Origin: a virus
Length of the DNA: 64,000 bases
Reading direction: 5' to 3' (one strand)
IMG/VR virus record: IMGVR_UViG_3300020183_000016
Span: 1-64,000 of that record
Shown: positions 36,118 to 44,583 of the stretch, one piece after another
How positions within the stretch are numbered: the first letter of the stretch is position 1
Layout: the number at the start of each line of letters is the position of its first letter
Notes under the pieces: generated by a model
Told to the model about the DNA's origin: nothing
The model's database searches: none
Seen by the model: only the letters and a program-made list of their open reading frames with translations
Made by a program: the position numbers and the translations under genes

Positions 36118-37500
36118 ATGGCGAAAAATGAAAGTTCTAATTTAGGTTATTTAGGATATAGTTTCCAAATAAAACTAGTAAAACAATTAATAGAGGATCA
36201 AAAATTTTCAGAAAGTATTATTTCAATAATTGACCCAAATTATTTTGATAATGAATATATGAGATTAGTTGTTGCTAGTGTTAAAAACTACTATGAAAAA
36301 TATGAAACCATACCGTCTTATGATACCATCTTTAACCTTGTTAAAACAGAAGTAAGAAGAGAAATTACCAGAGAGTCAGCAAATGAGTTAATTAAAGAAG
36401 TTAAAGATTCAGATAATAAGGATTGTTTACACACACAAGACGTTGCCATTAAGTTTTGCAAACAACAAGAGCTTAAGAAGGCTACTTTAAAAATTCAGAA
36501 AATTTTAGATACTGGAGATTTTGATAGATATGATGAGTGTGAAGAAATAGTTAAACAAGCTATAACTGTGGGTACAGAAAAAGACAATGGTGTGGATGTT
36601 TTTCACGGAATTAAAAACGTTTTATCTGCGGATTTTAGAAACCCTATCCCAACAGGATTAATTGGTATAGATAATTTAATGGGTGGAGGTTTATCAAAAG
36701 GTGAGATAGGAGTTATTTTGGCGGCGTTTGGTGTAGGTAAAACTACATTGATGACTAGAATGGCAAATACTGCATTTAAGATGGGTAAAAATGTTGTACA
36801 AATATTCTTTGAGGATACTACAGAAGTTATTCAAAGAAAACATTACACATGTTTTACTGAAGTACCTTTGAGTGAATTAGAAGACAGAAGTGATGAAGTA
36901 GAACAAAAGTTATCTAATTTTCAAGAATTACCTGGAAATTTAATTTTAAAAAGAATGCCTAGTGATGGGACAACAATACCACATATTAGACAATATCTTA
37001 AAAAATTAATTTCTAATGGTATTAAACCTGATGTTATTTTCTTAGATTACATTGACTGTGTTCAGCCAAATAAACAATTTAAAGATGAATTTAGTGGTGA
37101 AGGTAATGTAATGAGACAATTTGAAACTATGGTATCTGAATTAGGGGTGGCAGGATGGACTGCAGTACAAGGTAACAGAAGTGCTATTGGTGCGGAATTA
37201 GTAGAGGCAAATATGATGGGTGGTTCTATTAAAAAAGGACAGATTGGGCATTTTATTTTATCGGCAGCTAAAACATTGGATCAAAAAGAACAAGGAAGAG
37301 CTACTTTAGCTATACTTAAATCTAGATTTGGTAAAGACGGTGTTGTATTTGAAGACATTTTATTTGATAATGGTACATTAGTTATTGATACTAGTGATAG
37401 TAGAGATATAACGTTATTAGAACATGATAAATTGTCTAAGAAAAAAGATTCTAATTTTATACAAGAAACTTTAAACAAAAAAAGAGAATCACTTAATTAA
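36118..37500 (+). CDS. Replicative DNA helicase (DnaB/gp41-like)
   Basis: A 460-aa helicase, near T4 gp41 (about 475 aa). An N-terminal helical domain of about 150 residues (starting QIKLVKQLIEDQKFSESII) is followed by the RecA-type motor. Walker A is F204-GVGKTT (G205-T210), preceded by GLIGIDNLMGGGLSKGE. The Walker B strand is PDVIFLDYIDCV (about 301-312), and the sensor region is AVQGNRSAIG. It moves 5'-3' on the lagging strand as a hexamer. No primase or loader gene is visible in the window. It ends 98 bases before the reductase. Confidence 0.92.
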   Translation: MAKNESSNLGYLGYSFQIKLVKQLIEDQKFSESIISIIDPNYFDNEYMRLVVASVKNYYEKYETIPSYDTIFNLVKTEVRREITRESANELIKEVKDSDNKDCLHTQDVAIKFCKQQELKKATLKIQKILDTGDFDRYDECEEIVKQAITVGTEKDNGVDVFHGIKNVLSADFRNPIPTGLIGIDNLMGGGLSKGEIGVILAAFGVGKTTLMTRMANTAFKMGKNVVQIFFEDTTEVIQRKHYTCFTEVPLSELEDRSDEVEQKLSNFQELPGNLILKRMPSDGTTIPHIRQYLKKLISNGIKPDVIFLDYIDCVQPNKQFKDEFSGEGNVMRQFETMVSELGVAGWTAVQGNRSAIGAELVEANMMGGSIKKGQIGHFILSAAKTLDQKEQGRATLAILKSRFGKDGVVFEDILFDNGTLVIDTSDSRDITLLEHDKLSKKKDSNFIQETLNKKRESLN

Positions 37501-37518
37501 AGTAAAAAAAATAAAAAA

Positions 37519-37584
37519 ATGATGAGTTACAAATTAAGTCATATAGGAATTTACACACCAAAAATTAATAATAAAAAAAATTAA
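37519..37584 (+). CDS. Possible 21-aa peptide upstream of the reductase
   Basis: A short frame (MMSYKLSHIGIYTPKINNKK) with a run of A directly before its ATG, lying in the 98-base gap between helicase and reductase. Such A-rich context marks real starts in this genome. Length gives little statistical support. It could be a real micropeptide, a leader for the reductase, or chance. Confidence 0.3.
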   Translation: MMSYKLSHIGIYTPKINNKKN

Positions 37585-37598
37585 AAAACTATTAAAAA

Positions 37599-39458
37599 AT
37601 GGAATTATCAAACAGAATTTTGTCTGACATTACAGTTTATATGAAATATGCAAAATTCTTACCAGAAAAAAACAGAAGGGAGAGTTGGGAAGAATTAGTC
37701 ACTAGAAACAAAGAAATGCATCAAAAAAAATACCCTAATATTAAAGATGAAATTGAAGAGGTATATAAATTAGTGTATGATAAAAAAATATTACCATCAA
37801 TGAGAAGTTTACAATTTGGAGGTAAACCAATAGAGATATCACCTAATAGGGTATATAATTGCGCATATTTACCTATTGATCACGTTGACGCATTTTCTGA
37901 AACAATGTTTTTATTGTTAGGTGGTACTGGTGTAGGGTATTCAGTTCAAAAACATCACGTAGAAAAATTACCTGAGATTAGAAAACCTAATCCTGATAGA
38001 AAAAGAAGATACCTTATTAGTGATTCGATTGAAGGTTGGGCAGATGCAATTAAATTATTAGTTGAATCTTATTTTGGTGTAAAATCATCTACACCTATAT
38101 TTGACTATTCTGATATTAGACAAAAAGGGGCGTTATTAGTTACTTCAGGTGGTAAGGCACCTGGACCTCAACCTTTAAAAGATTGTATACATAATATTAA
38201 AAAAGTATTAGATTCTAAAAATGATGGTGAAAAATTAACACCTATTGAAACTCACGATATTATATGTCATATTGCGGACGCAGTATTGGCAGGGGGTATC
38301 CGTAGAGCTGCATTAATTAGTTTATTCTCAGCGGATGATAATGAAATGATTTCTTGTAAGTCTGGAAATTGGTGGGAATTGAATCCACAAAGAGGTAGAG
38401 CAAATAATTCGGCAGTTTTATTAAGACATAAAGTTACAAAAGAATTCTTTTTGGATCTATGGAAAAGAATTGAATTAAGTGGGGCAGGTGAACCAGGAAT
38501 TTATTTTTCAAATGATAAAGATTGGGGAACTAATCCTTGTTGTGAGATAGGTTTAAGACCATATCAGTTCTGTAATTTATGTGAGGTAAACGCTTCAGGT
38601 ATTGAATCACAAGAAGATTTTGAAAAAAGAGTTAAAGGGGCGGCGTTTATTGGAACATTACAGGCTGGTTATACTGATTTCCATTATTTAAGAGATGTAT
38701 GGAAAAGAACTACTGAAAAGGATGCACTTATTGGTGTAGGTATGACAGGTATTGGATCTGGTGTAGTTTTAGGTTATGATATGAAAGCTGCGTCTGAAGC
38801 GGTTAAAGAAGAAAACGAAAGAGTTGCAAAATTAATAGGGATTAATTCTGCAGCTAGAACTACTACAGTTAAACCATCAGGGACATCATCATTAGTTTTG
38901 GGTACTTCATCAGGTATACATGCTTGGCATAATGATTATTATGTTAGAAGAATAAGAGTGGGTAAAAATGAAGCTATTTACACATACCTTTCTATTAATC
39001 ATCCTGAATTGATAGAAGACGAAATTTTTAGACCTCATGATACTGCAGTTATATCGATACCGCAAAAATCACCAGAGGGATCTATTTTGAGGTATGAATC
39101 TCCTTTTGATTTATTAGAAAGAGTTAAAAAAGTTTCACAAGAATGGATTAAGCCAGGACATAGAGGTGGGCAAAATACTCATAATGTATCTGCAACAATT
39201 TCTTTAAAAGAAGAAGATTGGGAATTGGCTGGTGAATGGATGTGGACTAATAGAAAATTCTATAATGGTTTATCTGTTTTACCGTATAACGGAGGAACTT
39301 ACCAACAAGCACCTTTTGAAGATTGTGATAAAGAAACTTATGAAAATATGATGAAATCTTTATCATCTGTAGATTTATCTAAGGTAATTGAATTACAAGA
39401 TAATACTAATCTTTCTGGTGAGGTTGCTTGTGCAGGAGGAGCTTGTGAAATTGTTTAA
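37599..39458 (+). CDS. nrdJ: Class II (adenosylcobalamin-dependent) ribonucleotide reductase
   Basis: A 619-aa single-chain reductase. Visible signatures are NRVYNCAYLPIDHVDAFSETMF with the redox cysteine near 85, FLLLGGTGVGYSVQKHH, the active-site N312-PCCEI, VKPSGTSSLVLGTSSGIHAW, and a C-terminal CAGGAC pair (C611 and C616) like the CxxxxC swinging thiols of the Lactobacillus leichmannii enzyme (739 aa). No small-subunit gene is near, as expected for class II, which generates its radical from vitamin B12 coenzyme and needs no oxygen. It supplies dNTPs for replication. Two tiny genes flank it. Confidence 0.88.
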   Translation: MELSNRILSDITVYMKYAKFLPEKNRRESWEELVTRNKEMHQKKYPNIKDEIEEVYKLVYDKKILPSMRSLQFGGKPIEISPNRVYNCAYLPIDHVDAFSETMFLLLGGTGVGYSVQKHHVEKLPEIRKPNPDRKRRYLISDSIEGWADAIKLLVESYFGVKSSTPIFDYSDIRQKGALLVTSGGKAPGPQPLKDCIHNIKKVLDSKNDGEKLTPIETHDIICHIADAVLAGGIRRAALISLFSADDNEMISCKSGNWWELNPQRGRANNSAVLLRHKVTKEFFLDLWKRIELSGAGEPGIYFSNDKDWGTNPCCEIGLRPYQFCNLCEVNASGIESQEDFEKRVKGAAFIGTLQAGYTDFHYLRDVWKRTTEKDALIGVGMTGIGSGVVLGYDMKAASEAVKEENERVAKLIGINSAARTTTVKPSGTSSLVLGTSSGIHAWHNDYYVRRIRVGKNEAIYTYLSINHPELIEDEIFRPHDTAVISIPQKSPEGSILRYESPFDLLERVKKVSQEWIKPGHRGGQNTHNVSATISLKEEDWELAGEWMWTNRKFYNGLSVLPYNGGTYQQAPFEDCDKETYENMMKSLSSVDLSKVIELQDNTNLSGEVACAGGACEIV

Positions 39459-39461
39459 GTT

Positions 39462-39542
39462 ATGGATGTTAAATGGGGTAATGATGTAACGTTAACATAT
39501 CAAGTATTGTTAGCGTTCTATAATCAAAGAAAAAACAATTAA
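39462..39542 (+). CDS. 26-aa conserved-looking small protein
   Basis: ATG at 39462, 3 bases after the reductase stop, TAA at 39540-39542, and 2 bases before the next ATG. This tight packing and its ordinary composition (MDVKWGNDVTLTYQVLLAFY) argue for a real gene. Function unknown. Confidence 0.55.
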   Translation: MDVKWGNDVTLTYQVLLAFYNQRKNN

Positions 39543-39544
39543 TA

Positions 39545-39757
39545 ATGAATGTAGGTGCGTCAAAAGATTGGATCCAACAACTATATGTAAGAGAATTTGA
39601 ACCTAAACTACAACCAAATGAATTTTATTATGATAATCAAGGTAGGATAGTGATGACTGAAGAGTATCATAAAAGAAGAGGTAGTTGTTGTGGTAGTGGT
39701 TGTAAACATTGTCCTTACGAACCTAAACATTTAAAAGGTAATACTTTTATAAAGTAA
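39545..39757 (+). CDS. DUF5522-like cysteine-rich protein
   Basis: A 70-aa protein with YYDNQGRIVMTEEYHKRRGS followed by CCGSGCKHCPY (about 48-58). This cysteine-histidine cluster is the hallmark of the DUF5522 family, common in Bacteroidota genomes. It probably binds a metal; the role is unknown. Its presence supports the host assignment and suggests acquisition from a host. It is the last gene of the replication-nucleotide block, with its stop just before a terminator hairpin. Confidence 0.8.
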   Translation: MNVGASKDWIQQLYVREFEPKLQPNEFYYDNQGRIVMTEEYHKRRGSCCGSGCKHCPYEPKHLKGNTFIK

Positions 39758-39790
39758 ATAAAAGTCGGATTTCTCCGACTTTTATTTTTT
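39758..39790. terminator. Bidirectional hairpin terminator
   Basis: ATAAAAGTCGGA (39758-39769) pairs with TCCGACTTTTAT (39774-39785), a 12-bp stem with loop TTTC and T-rich tails in both directions. It ends the replication block and the convergent moron, whose TAA stop lies in the stem. Confidence 0.93.
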
Positions 39791-40339
39791 ATATAATAAG
39801 GAAATCATTTCTTTATCCCTTTCTGTCATATCAACGCTTTTACTTTTTAAAATAGTATTTTTCTCATTTTCTTGATGGCAAAAACCTAAAATATGGAACA
39901 TTTCGTGTCTTATGGTTATCGGAGTACATTTATGTTTACCACACTCTATAATATCTATATGAGTTCTACATTTGACTATTTTTTTACCAGCGTGATATAT
40001 GTATGTTATTCCAGTAGAATTTTTTACATCTTTTGAACTCCAATCAAATAATTTTATGAATTCATCATCTGAAGTAAAATATATTACAGAGTTAGATTTA
40101 TCGATATCATCAACAATTGTTATTTTTATTGATTCCATAAGAGAATTAAATTCTTTTACGGTACTTACCACAGTTTCATAGTTTTCTTGAGTATAATTAC
40201 CGTAAAGAAATAATTTTATGTCTGTATTCCATTTTTCACCATAATGAGTGGCATTATCAAATTCAATTTTGGTAAAATTTTCTTGAGAAAAACAAGAGAT
40301 ACTATTTAAAATTAATAGTGATAAAAGTATTTTTTTCAT
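39782..40339 (-). CDS. Moron: secreted metzincin-type zinc protease
   Basis: A 185-aa leftward gene. The start chosen is ATG 40339 (MKKILLSLLILNSISCFSQE), giving a typical flavobacterial signal peptide with cleavage near CFSQ-EN. The in-frame ATG at 40363 lies in the promoter. The mature protein carries H145-E-M-F-H149-I-L-G152-F-C-H155, the full HExxHxxGxxH zinc motif of metzincins. A C-terminal DMTERDKEMISLLY segment resembles the end of matrixin-like and DUF2927 proteins. Four cysteines (near 123, 132, 137 and 154) may form disulfides. It should act in the periplasm or outside the host cell. Substrate unknown. The gene is insulated by its own promoter and terminator. Confidence 0.82.
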   Translation of the reverse strand: MKKILLSLLILNSISCFSQENFTKIEFDNATHYGEKWNTDIKLFLYGNYTQENYETVVSTVKEFNSLMESIKITIVDDIDKSNSVIYFTSDDEFIKLFDWSSKDVKNSTGITYIYHAGKKIVKCRTHIDIIECGKHKCTPITIRHEMFHILGFCHQENEKNTILKSKSVDMTERDKEMISLLYKK

Positions 40340-40360
40340 AGTTGTTAAGTATTTATATAA

Positions 40361-40392
40361 CAAATATAATATTTATTTTTTTAACTGCCAAA
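40361..40392 (-). promoter_or_regulatory. Host-type promoter for the metzincin moron
   Basis: On the complementary strand TTTG (40392-40389), exactly 20 bases, then TATATTTG (40368-40361), a full consensus match. Transcription would start near 40356, 17 bases before the ATG at 40339. Confidence 0.8.
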
Positions 40393-40410
40393 AAAAATTA
40401 TAATTAATTT

Positions 40411-42315
40411 ATGAGGAATTTATTTGAGGAATTACAAAGGATGAAAAATTTGATGGTGTATGATAAGGGTTCATACATTATGGAAGTGAGTACCTCATCA
40501 CAACCCAATATAAATAAGAGTAGTGATAAACCTGCAACAGATAAACCTGCAGCAGATAAACCTGAACAAAATCAAGATACTAAATCATCATCAGAAGGTG
40601 GTCAAAAAACTGCAGATAAAAATGATTGTTTTTTTGTGAAAGCTACGGGAAGATTTGTGGTAGATGTCCCTACAGGATCAAAAGCAGTAGAAAATTTTAT
40701 AATAGAACTTAGAAAAGTTGTTAGTGCCAATCCTGAATACCAAGAAGCATTGGATAGTGGTACAATGTATATAAGAGATATTACGTTACAAGGTTTTGCT
40801 AGTAATTTTTATGGTGGACCTGTAGAACCCCAATTTGATAATGACTATTGTAAAAAATGGGAAATACCTCCAGATAGGAAATATGGTGGTGTTTGTACAC
40901 AATTTGAATTTAAACCTTTTAGTGGTAAAAAATTACCTAAATCCCAATATAAAGGTGATCAAGCCACCAATCAAAAATTGGCTAGAAAAAGGGCAGAGAA
41001 TTTATTTGCCGTAATTAAAGAAACTTTAGAAAAACATGGAAAAACTTATGGTATAAAATTAGATCCAACCACCGAACCTAAATATATTGAGGGGGGTAGT
41101 TTATATACTAAAGATAATGTTGATGAGTATTGGAGGACGTTAATCGCTACAGGAAAACTTAATCCTGGACAAATAGTTGCGGTAACCGCAAATGTGTGTT
41201 ATACTCTTAAAGAACCTTGTCCTGATCCTTGTATGGAAAAAGATGATTCTGGTAATTGTAAATGTCCTGAAGGTATGACATATAACGAAGAAACTAAACA
41301 ATGTGAATGTCCTCCTGAACAAATTAAAGAAGGTTGTTTATGTAAAACCAAAGAAAAAGAACCTTGTCCTGATTGTATGGAAAGGTTAGAAGAGGACGGA
41401 GAATGTGAATGTAAAAAAGGGTTATATAAAGTAGACGGTAAATGTTTTTGTGATAAGGCAGGTAAGAAATCTCCTGATGAAAATTGTGAGTGTGGTTGCC
41501 CTAAATGTATGAAACGTGATGAAAATGGTGAATGTAAATGTCCTGATGGGATGACATATAATGAAAAAACTGAAAAATGTGATTGTCCAGAAGGTAAAAT
41601 AAAACCAACAGAGGATGCGTGTAATTGTATTACACCTAAACCCCCAATAAAATGTAATCAAGAGTATAAAAAAGAAGGTGCTAGAGGAACAAAACAAAAT
41701 AATTTTGTTGCGGCAACAGTTAAAAGTAGTTTTCCTGCTGGTGCTGGTGATGTTATAACAATCGCATTTGATTCATTAGTAGTTCCTGACGCATTTTATG
41801 TTAGATATGGAGATCAAGAATTCTTTAGTGGATTTATGGGGGATGTTTATAATACAGAATATAGACAAATTGCGCTAAGTATTCCAGAAAGAAAAAAAAT
41901 GTTACCGTTACAATCAAAAACAACAAAAGAAAAGATTAAAAAATCTTTAGCTGATGGTGATAACGATTATAGTCAAATGGAAAACATTGTAAGAAATTTT
42001 GTTGGTGAATTAATAATCTATAAACGTGAAGATGGTTTATTAGAAAGTATTAATGCGGCGATTAAATCTGAGGGTGGTAAGTTAAACGTAAAAGATATAT
42101 TTAAAAATGGTGATGCTGAAGCGGAAAAAATAACCGATGACATAATAAATTCAGGAAGTATTGCGGATAACATAGGTAGATATGGTTCTATAATGAAATC
42201 AGGTGCTTCTTTTAAAATTAATAAAGAAACAGAAAATCTTGAATTAATAGTATTGGCATTTTCCCCACTAGATAGAACAATATTCAATATGCAAATTAAA
42301 TGTAGTCAAGAATAA
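40411..42315 (+). CDS. Leader-bearing protein with OmpA-like and EGF-like cysteine-rich parts
   Basis: A 634-aa protein. Residues 1-25 are the leader, ending I23-M24-E25. A low-complexity linker with DKPA/DKPE repeats follows (about 37-55). Residues about 85-290 resemble an OmpA-like domain (DITLQGFASNFYGG, then NQKLARKRAENLFAVIKETL). Residues about 270-405 contain three cysteine-rich repeats of about 42-45 residues built on CPxxCM, GxCxCPxGMxYN, CxCP and a final CxC, similar in spacing to EGF-like modules. The C-terminal 220 residues have a beta-rich domain (SFPAGAGDVITIAFDSLVVP). Binding to cell wall or surface would fit, but is inference. It starts the second tail block. Confidence 0.7.
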   Translation: MRNLFEELQRMKNLMVYDKGSYIMEVSTSSQPNINKSSDKPATDKPAADKPEQNQDTKSSSEGGQKTADKNDCFFVKATGRFVVDVPTGSKAVENFIIELRKVVSANPEYQEALDSGTMYIRDITLQGFASNFYGGPVEPQFDNDYCKKWEIPPDRKYGGVCTQFEFKPFSGKKLPKSQYKGDQATNQKLARKRAENLFAVIKETLEKHGKTYGIKLDPTTEPKYIEGGSLYTKDNVDEYWRTLIATGKLNPGQIVAVTANVCYTLKEPCPDPCMEKDDSGNCKCPEGMTYNEETKQCECPPEQIKEGCLCKTKEKEPCPDCMERLEEDGECECKKGLYKVDGKCFCDKAGKKSPDENCECGCPKCMKRDENGECKCPDGMTYNEKTEKCDCPEGKIKPTEDACNCITPKPPIKCNQEYKKEGARGTKQNNFVAATVKSSFPAGAGDVITIAFDSLVVPDAFYVRYGDQEFFSGFMGDVYNTEYRQIALSIPERKKMLPLQSKTTKEKIKKSLADGDNDYSQMENIVRNFVGELIIYKREDGLLESINAAIKSEGGKLNVKDIFKNGDAEAEKITDDIINSGSIADNIGRYGSIMKSGASFKINKETENLELIVLAFSPLDRTIFNMQIKCSQE

Positions 42316-42352
42316 TTATTTTATTATTTCTTTTCAAAAATTTTATAGTATT

Positions 42353-42361
42353 ATATTTATA
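42353..42361 (+). promoter_or_regulatory. ATATTTATA element upstream of gp25
   Basis: Exact copy, 5 bases before the ATG at 42367. Confidence 0.35.
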
Positions 42362-42366
42362 TACAT

Positions 42367-42750
42367 ATGGCAAAGACTAGGTATATAAATATTGATTTTC
42401 CTTTTAGAGATGCTGGAAACGGTTTTTATTTTAAATTGAATAAAAGTGATAAAGATGCGATTAGGGCAGATTTATTACATCTTTTATTAACGAATAAAGG
42501 TGAAAGATTATATCTTCCTGATTTTGGTAGTGATTTAAAAAAATTCATTTTCGAACCAAATGATGAGATAACACATGCGGATATAAGGAATAATCTAAAT
42601 GATACAATTAAATTATATATACCTAATTTAATTATAAATGATATTTCATTTAGGAATAATGACATAGAAGAATTAATAATTGTGGAGTTAACTTATACTG
42701 TTACAGAGGGAACTTTCACAAGTACAGATACAGTAACCTTAACATTCTAA
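42367..42750 (+). CDS. Baseplate wedge protein gp25-like
   Basis: A 127-aa protein, close to T4 gp25 (about 132 aa). The pattern IDFPFRDAGNGF, then ADLLHLLLTNKGERLYLPDF and GSDLKKFIFEP is that of the gp25/GPW family, the lysozyme-like-fold wedge part that starts sheath assembly. It is followed after 3 bases by the gp6-like gene, the usual order in contractile tails and injection systems. Confidence 0.93.
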   Translation: MAKTRYINIDFPFRDAGNGFYFKLNKSDKDAIRADLLHLLLTNKGERLYLPDFGSDLKKFIFEPNDEITHADIRNNLNDTIKLYIPNLIINDISFRNNDIEELIIVELTYTVTEGTFTSTDTVTLTF

Positions 42751-42753
42751 GAT

Positions 42754-44583
42754 ATGGTAAAAAAAATTGATTATAATGCACGTAATTTTTCTGACGTAAG
42801 ATTACAACTTATAGAATTCATTCAAAAATATTATCCAGAAATTTTTTCAGATTTTAATGATGCTTCTGTTGGTATGATGTTATTAGAATTAAACGCTGCG
42901 GTTGGAGATATGTTATCATTCCATACTGATAGAATGTTTAATGAAACTCAAATTAGTTACGCACAAGAAAGATCTTCTATATTAGAATTGGCTAGAACAT
43001 TTGGTTTAAATATACCAGGTAAAAGACCTAGTATTACTATTGTAGATTGGACTGTGACTAATATACCTGTAAATGGTGATACATTTGATATAAGTTATGC
43101 ACCTAAAATTTTAAAAGGTTCACAGGCAACAGGTGCAGGTAAAGTATTTGAACTTATTGAGGATTGTGATTTTTCATCTCCTTTCACTACTGGAGGAATA
43201 CCTAACAGATTAGTAATACCTAATATTGACGGTAATGGAATTATCCAAAACTACTCACTTACAAAAAGAGAAATAATGTTAAATGGTTTTACTAAAATTT
43301 ATAAAAAAACATTAGGTAGGGGAGATTATAGACCATTTTTAGAAATAATATTACCAGAAGATAATGTCTTATCTATTGAAAATATTATAATAAAAGAAGG
43401 TACTAACTTTGTAAATAACCCAACAGAAGATGAATTTTCTAATTTTGATTTAAGTTGGTATGAGGTACCTGCATTGGCACAGGCAGAAATTTATATTGAG
43501 GATGAAAATGCGGTATCAGATAGAGAAGGTGTAGTTGTCGGAAAATGGAAAAATGCACCTAAAAGGTTCATAAAAGAATTTACAGATAATGGATTTTGTA
43601 AAATTACTTTTGGTGCAGGTGATGCCGATATTTCTGAATTAAATGATTTTGTAGGATGTAGAGGACAAATAGATAGAATAGGTAGAGTAGTAAATAACCT
43701 TTCTTTAGGTGAGATACCACAAACAAATAATACTTTATATGTAAGGTATAGAATAGGTGGGGGACAAGATTCTAATATTGGTCCTAACACAATAACTACT
43801 TTGGGTACAGTTAGTACAATTATTAATGGAGACGATTCCAATATAAATAGAATTATTAGTAATAGTATTAGTGTTAATAACCCAATTCCTGCGTTAGGTG
43901 GTAAAGAAGAACCATCTGTGGAAGAAATAAGAAATTTAGTTAAATATAATTTTTCGGCACAAAATAGATGTGTAACTATAAAAGATTATCAAAGTAGAAT
44001 ACCATTGATGCCTGGTAAATTTGGAGTTCCTTTTAGAACAGGTGTGTGGGAAGAAAGAAATAAAATAAATGTTTATATATTAGCATTAGACGCTAGTAGT
44101 AAATTAACTACTGAAGCCACTTCAGCATTAAAACAAAATATTGCCGAATATTTGGCTGATTTTAGAATGATAAATGATTATGTTACGGTTAAAAATGGTA
44201 GGGTAATAAATTTAGGTTTTGAGGTAGATATTTTTGCAGATAAGGCAGTACCAAAAGGAGAAGTTATTTCAGGGGTTATTTCATCTATTACACAATATTT
44301 TGATATAAATAAATGGGAAATGGGTGATAATATCTATCTTTCACAATTAGTTGAAAATATTAACAATGTGGCAGGTGTATTAAATGTTACCGATCTTAGA
44401 GTTTATAATAAAGTTAACGAAAATGGTAAATATTCTTTAAATGAGATAGCTCAACCATATATTGATGATGTTACAAGACAAATTGATTTATTAGGTAGAT
44501 ATACTTTATTCGGTGCACCTAATGCGATGTTTGAGATTAAATACCCAAATAAAGATATTAAAGTTACAATTTCAACCTCATAG
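42754..44583 (+). CDS. Baseplate wedge protein gp6-like (baseplate J family)
   Basis: A 609-aa protein, similar in size to T4 gp6 (about 660 aa). The start (YNARNFSDVRLQLIEFIQKY) and the block DASVGMMLLELNAAVGDMLS, then FHTDRMFNETQISYAQERSS are diagnostic. The central beta domain and the C-terminal dimerisation part (RVINLGFEVDIFADKAVPKG) follow as in the family. gp6 dimers form the iris-like ring of the baseplate. It pairs with gp25 just upstream. Confidence 0.93.
   Translation: MVKKIDYNARNFSDVRLQLIEFIQKYYPEIFSDFNDASVGMMLLELNAAVGDMLSFHTDRMFNETQISYAQERSSILELARTFGLNIPGKRPSITIVDWTVTNIPVNGDTFDISYAPKILKGSQATGAGKVFELIEDCDFSSPFTTGGIPNRLVIPNIDGNGIIQNYSLTKREIMLNGFTKIYKKTLGRGDYRPFLEIILPEDNVLSIENIIIKEGTNFVNNPTEDEFSNFDLSWYEVPALAQAEIYIEDENAVSDREGVVVGKWKNAPKRFIKEFTDNGFCKITFGAGDADISELNDFVGCRGQIDRIGRVVNNLSLGEIPQTNNTLYVRYRIGGGQDSNIGPNTITTLGTVSTIINGDDSNINRIISNSISVNNPIPALGGKEEPSVEEIRNLVKYNFSAQNRCVTIKDYQSRIPLMPGKFGVPFRTGVWEERNKINVYILALDASSKLTTEATSALKQNIAEYLADFRMINDYVTVKNGRVINLGFEVDIFADKAVPKGEVISGVISSITQYFDINKWEMGDNIYLSQLVENINNVAGVLNVTDLRVYNKVNENGKYSLNEIAQPYIDDVTRQIDLLGRYTLFGAPNAMFEIKYPNKDIKVTISTS

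Noticed and set aside
40285-40339. Lipoprotein signal in the metzincin
   Set aside because: The cysteine is preceded by NSIS, which lacks the aliphatic residue at -3 of a lipobox; cleavage after CFSQ as in ordinary flavobacterial signal peptides fits better.
40340-40363. Earlier start of the metzincin gene
   Set aside because: Position 40363 lies in the -7 element, and the start at 40339 gives a clean signal peptide.
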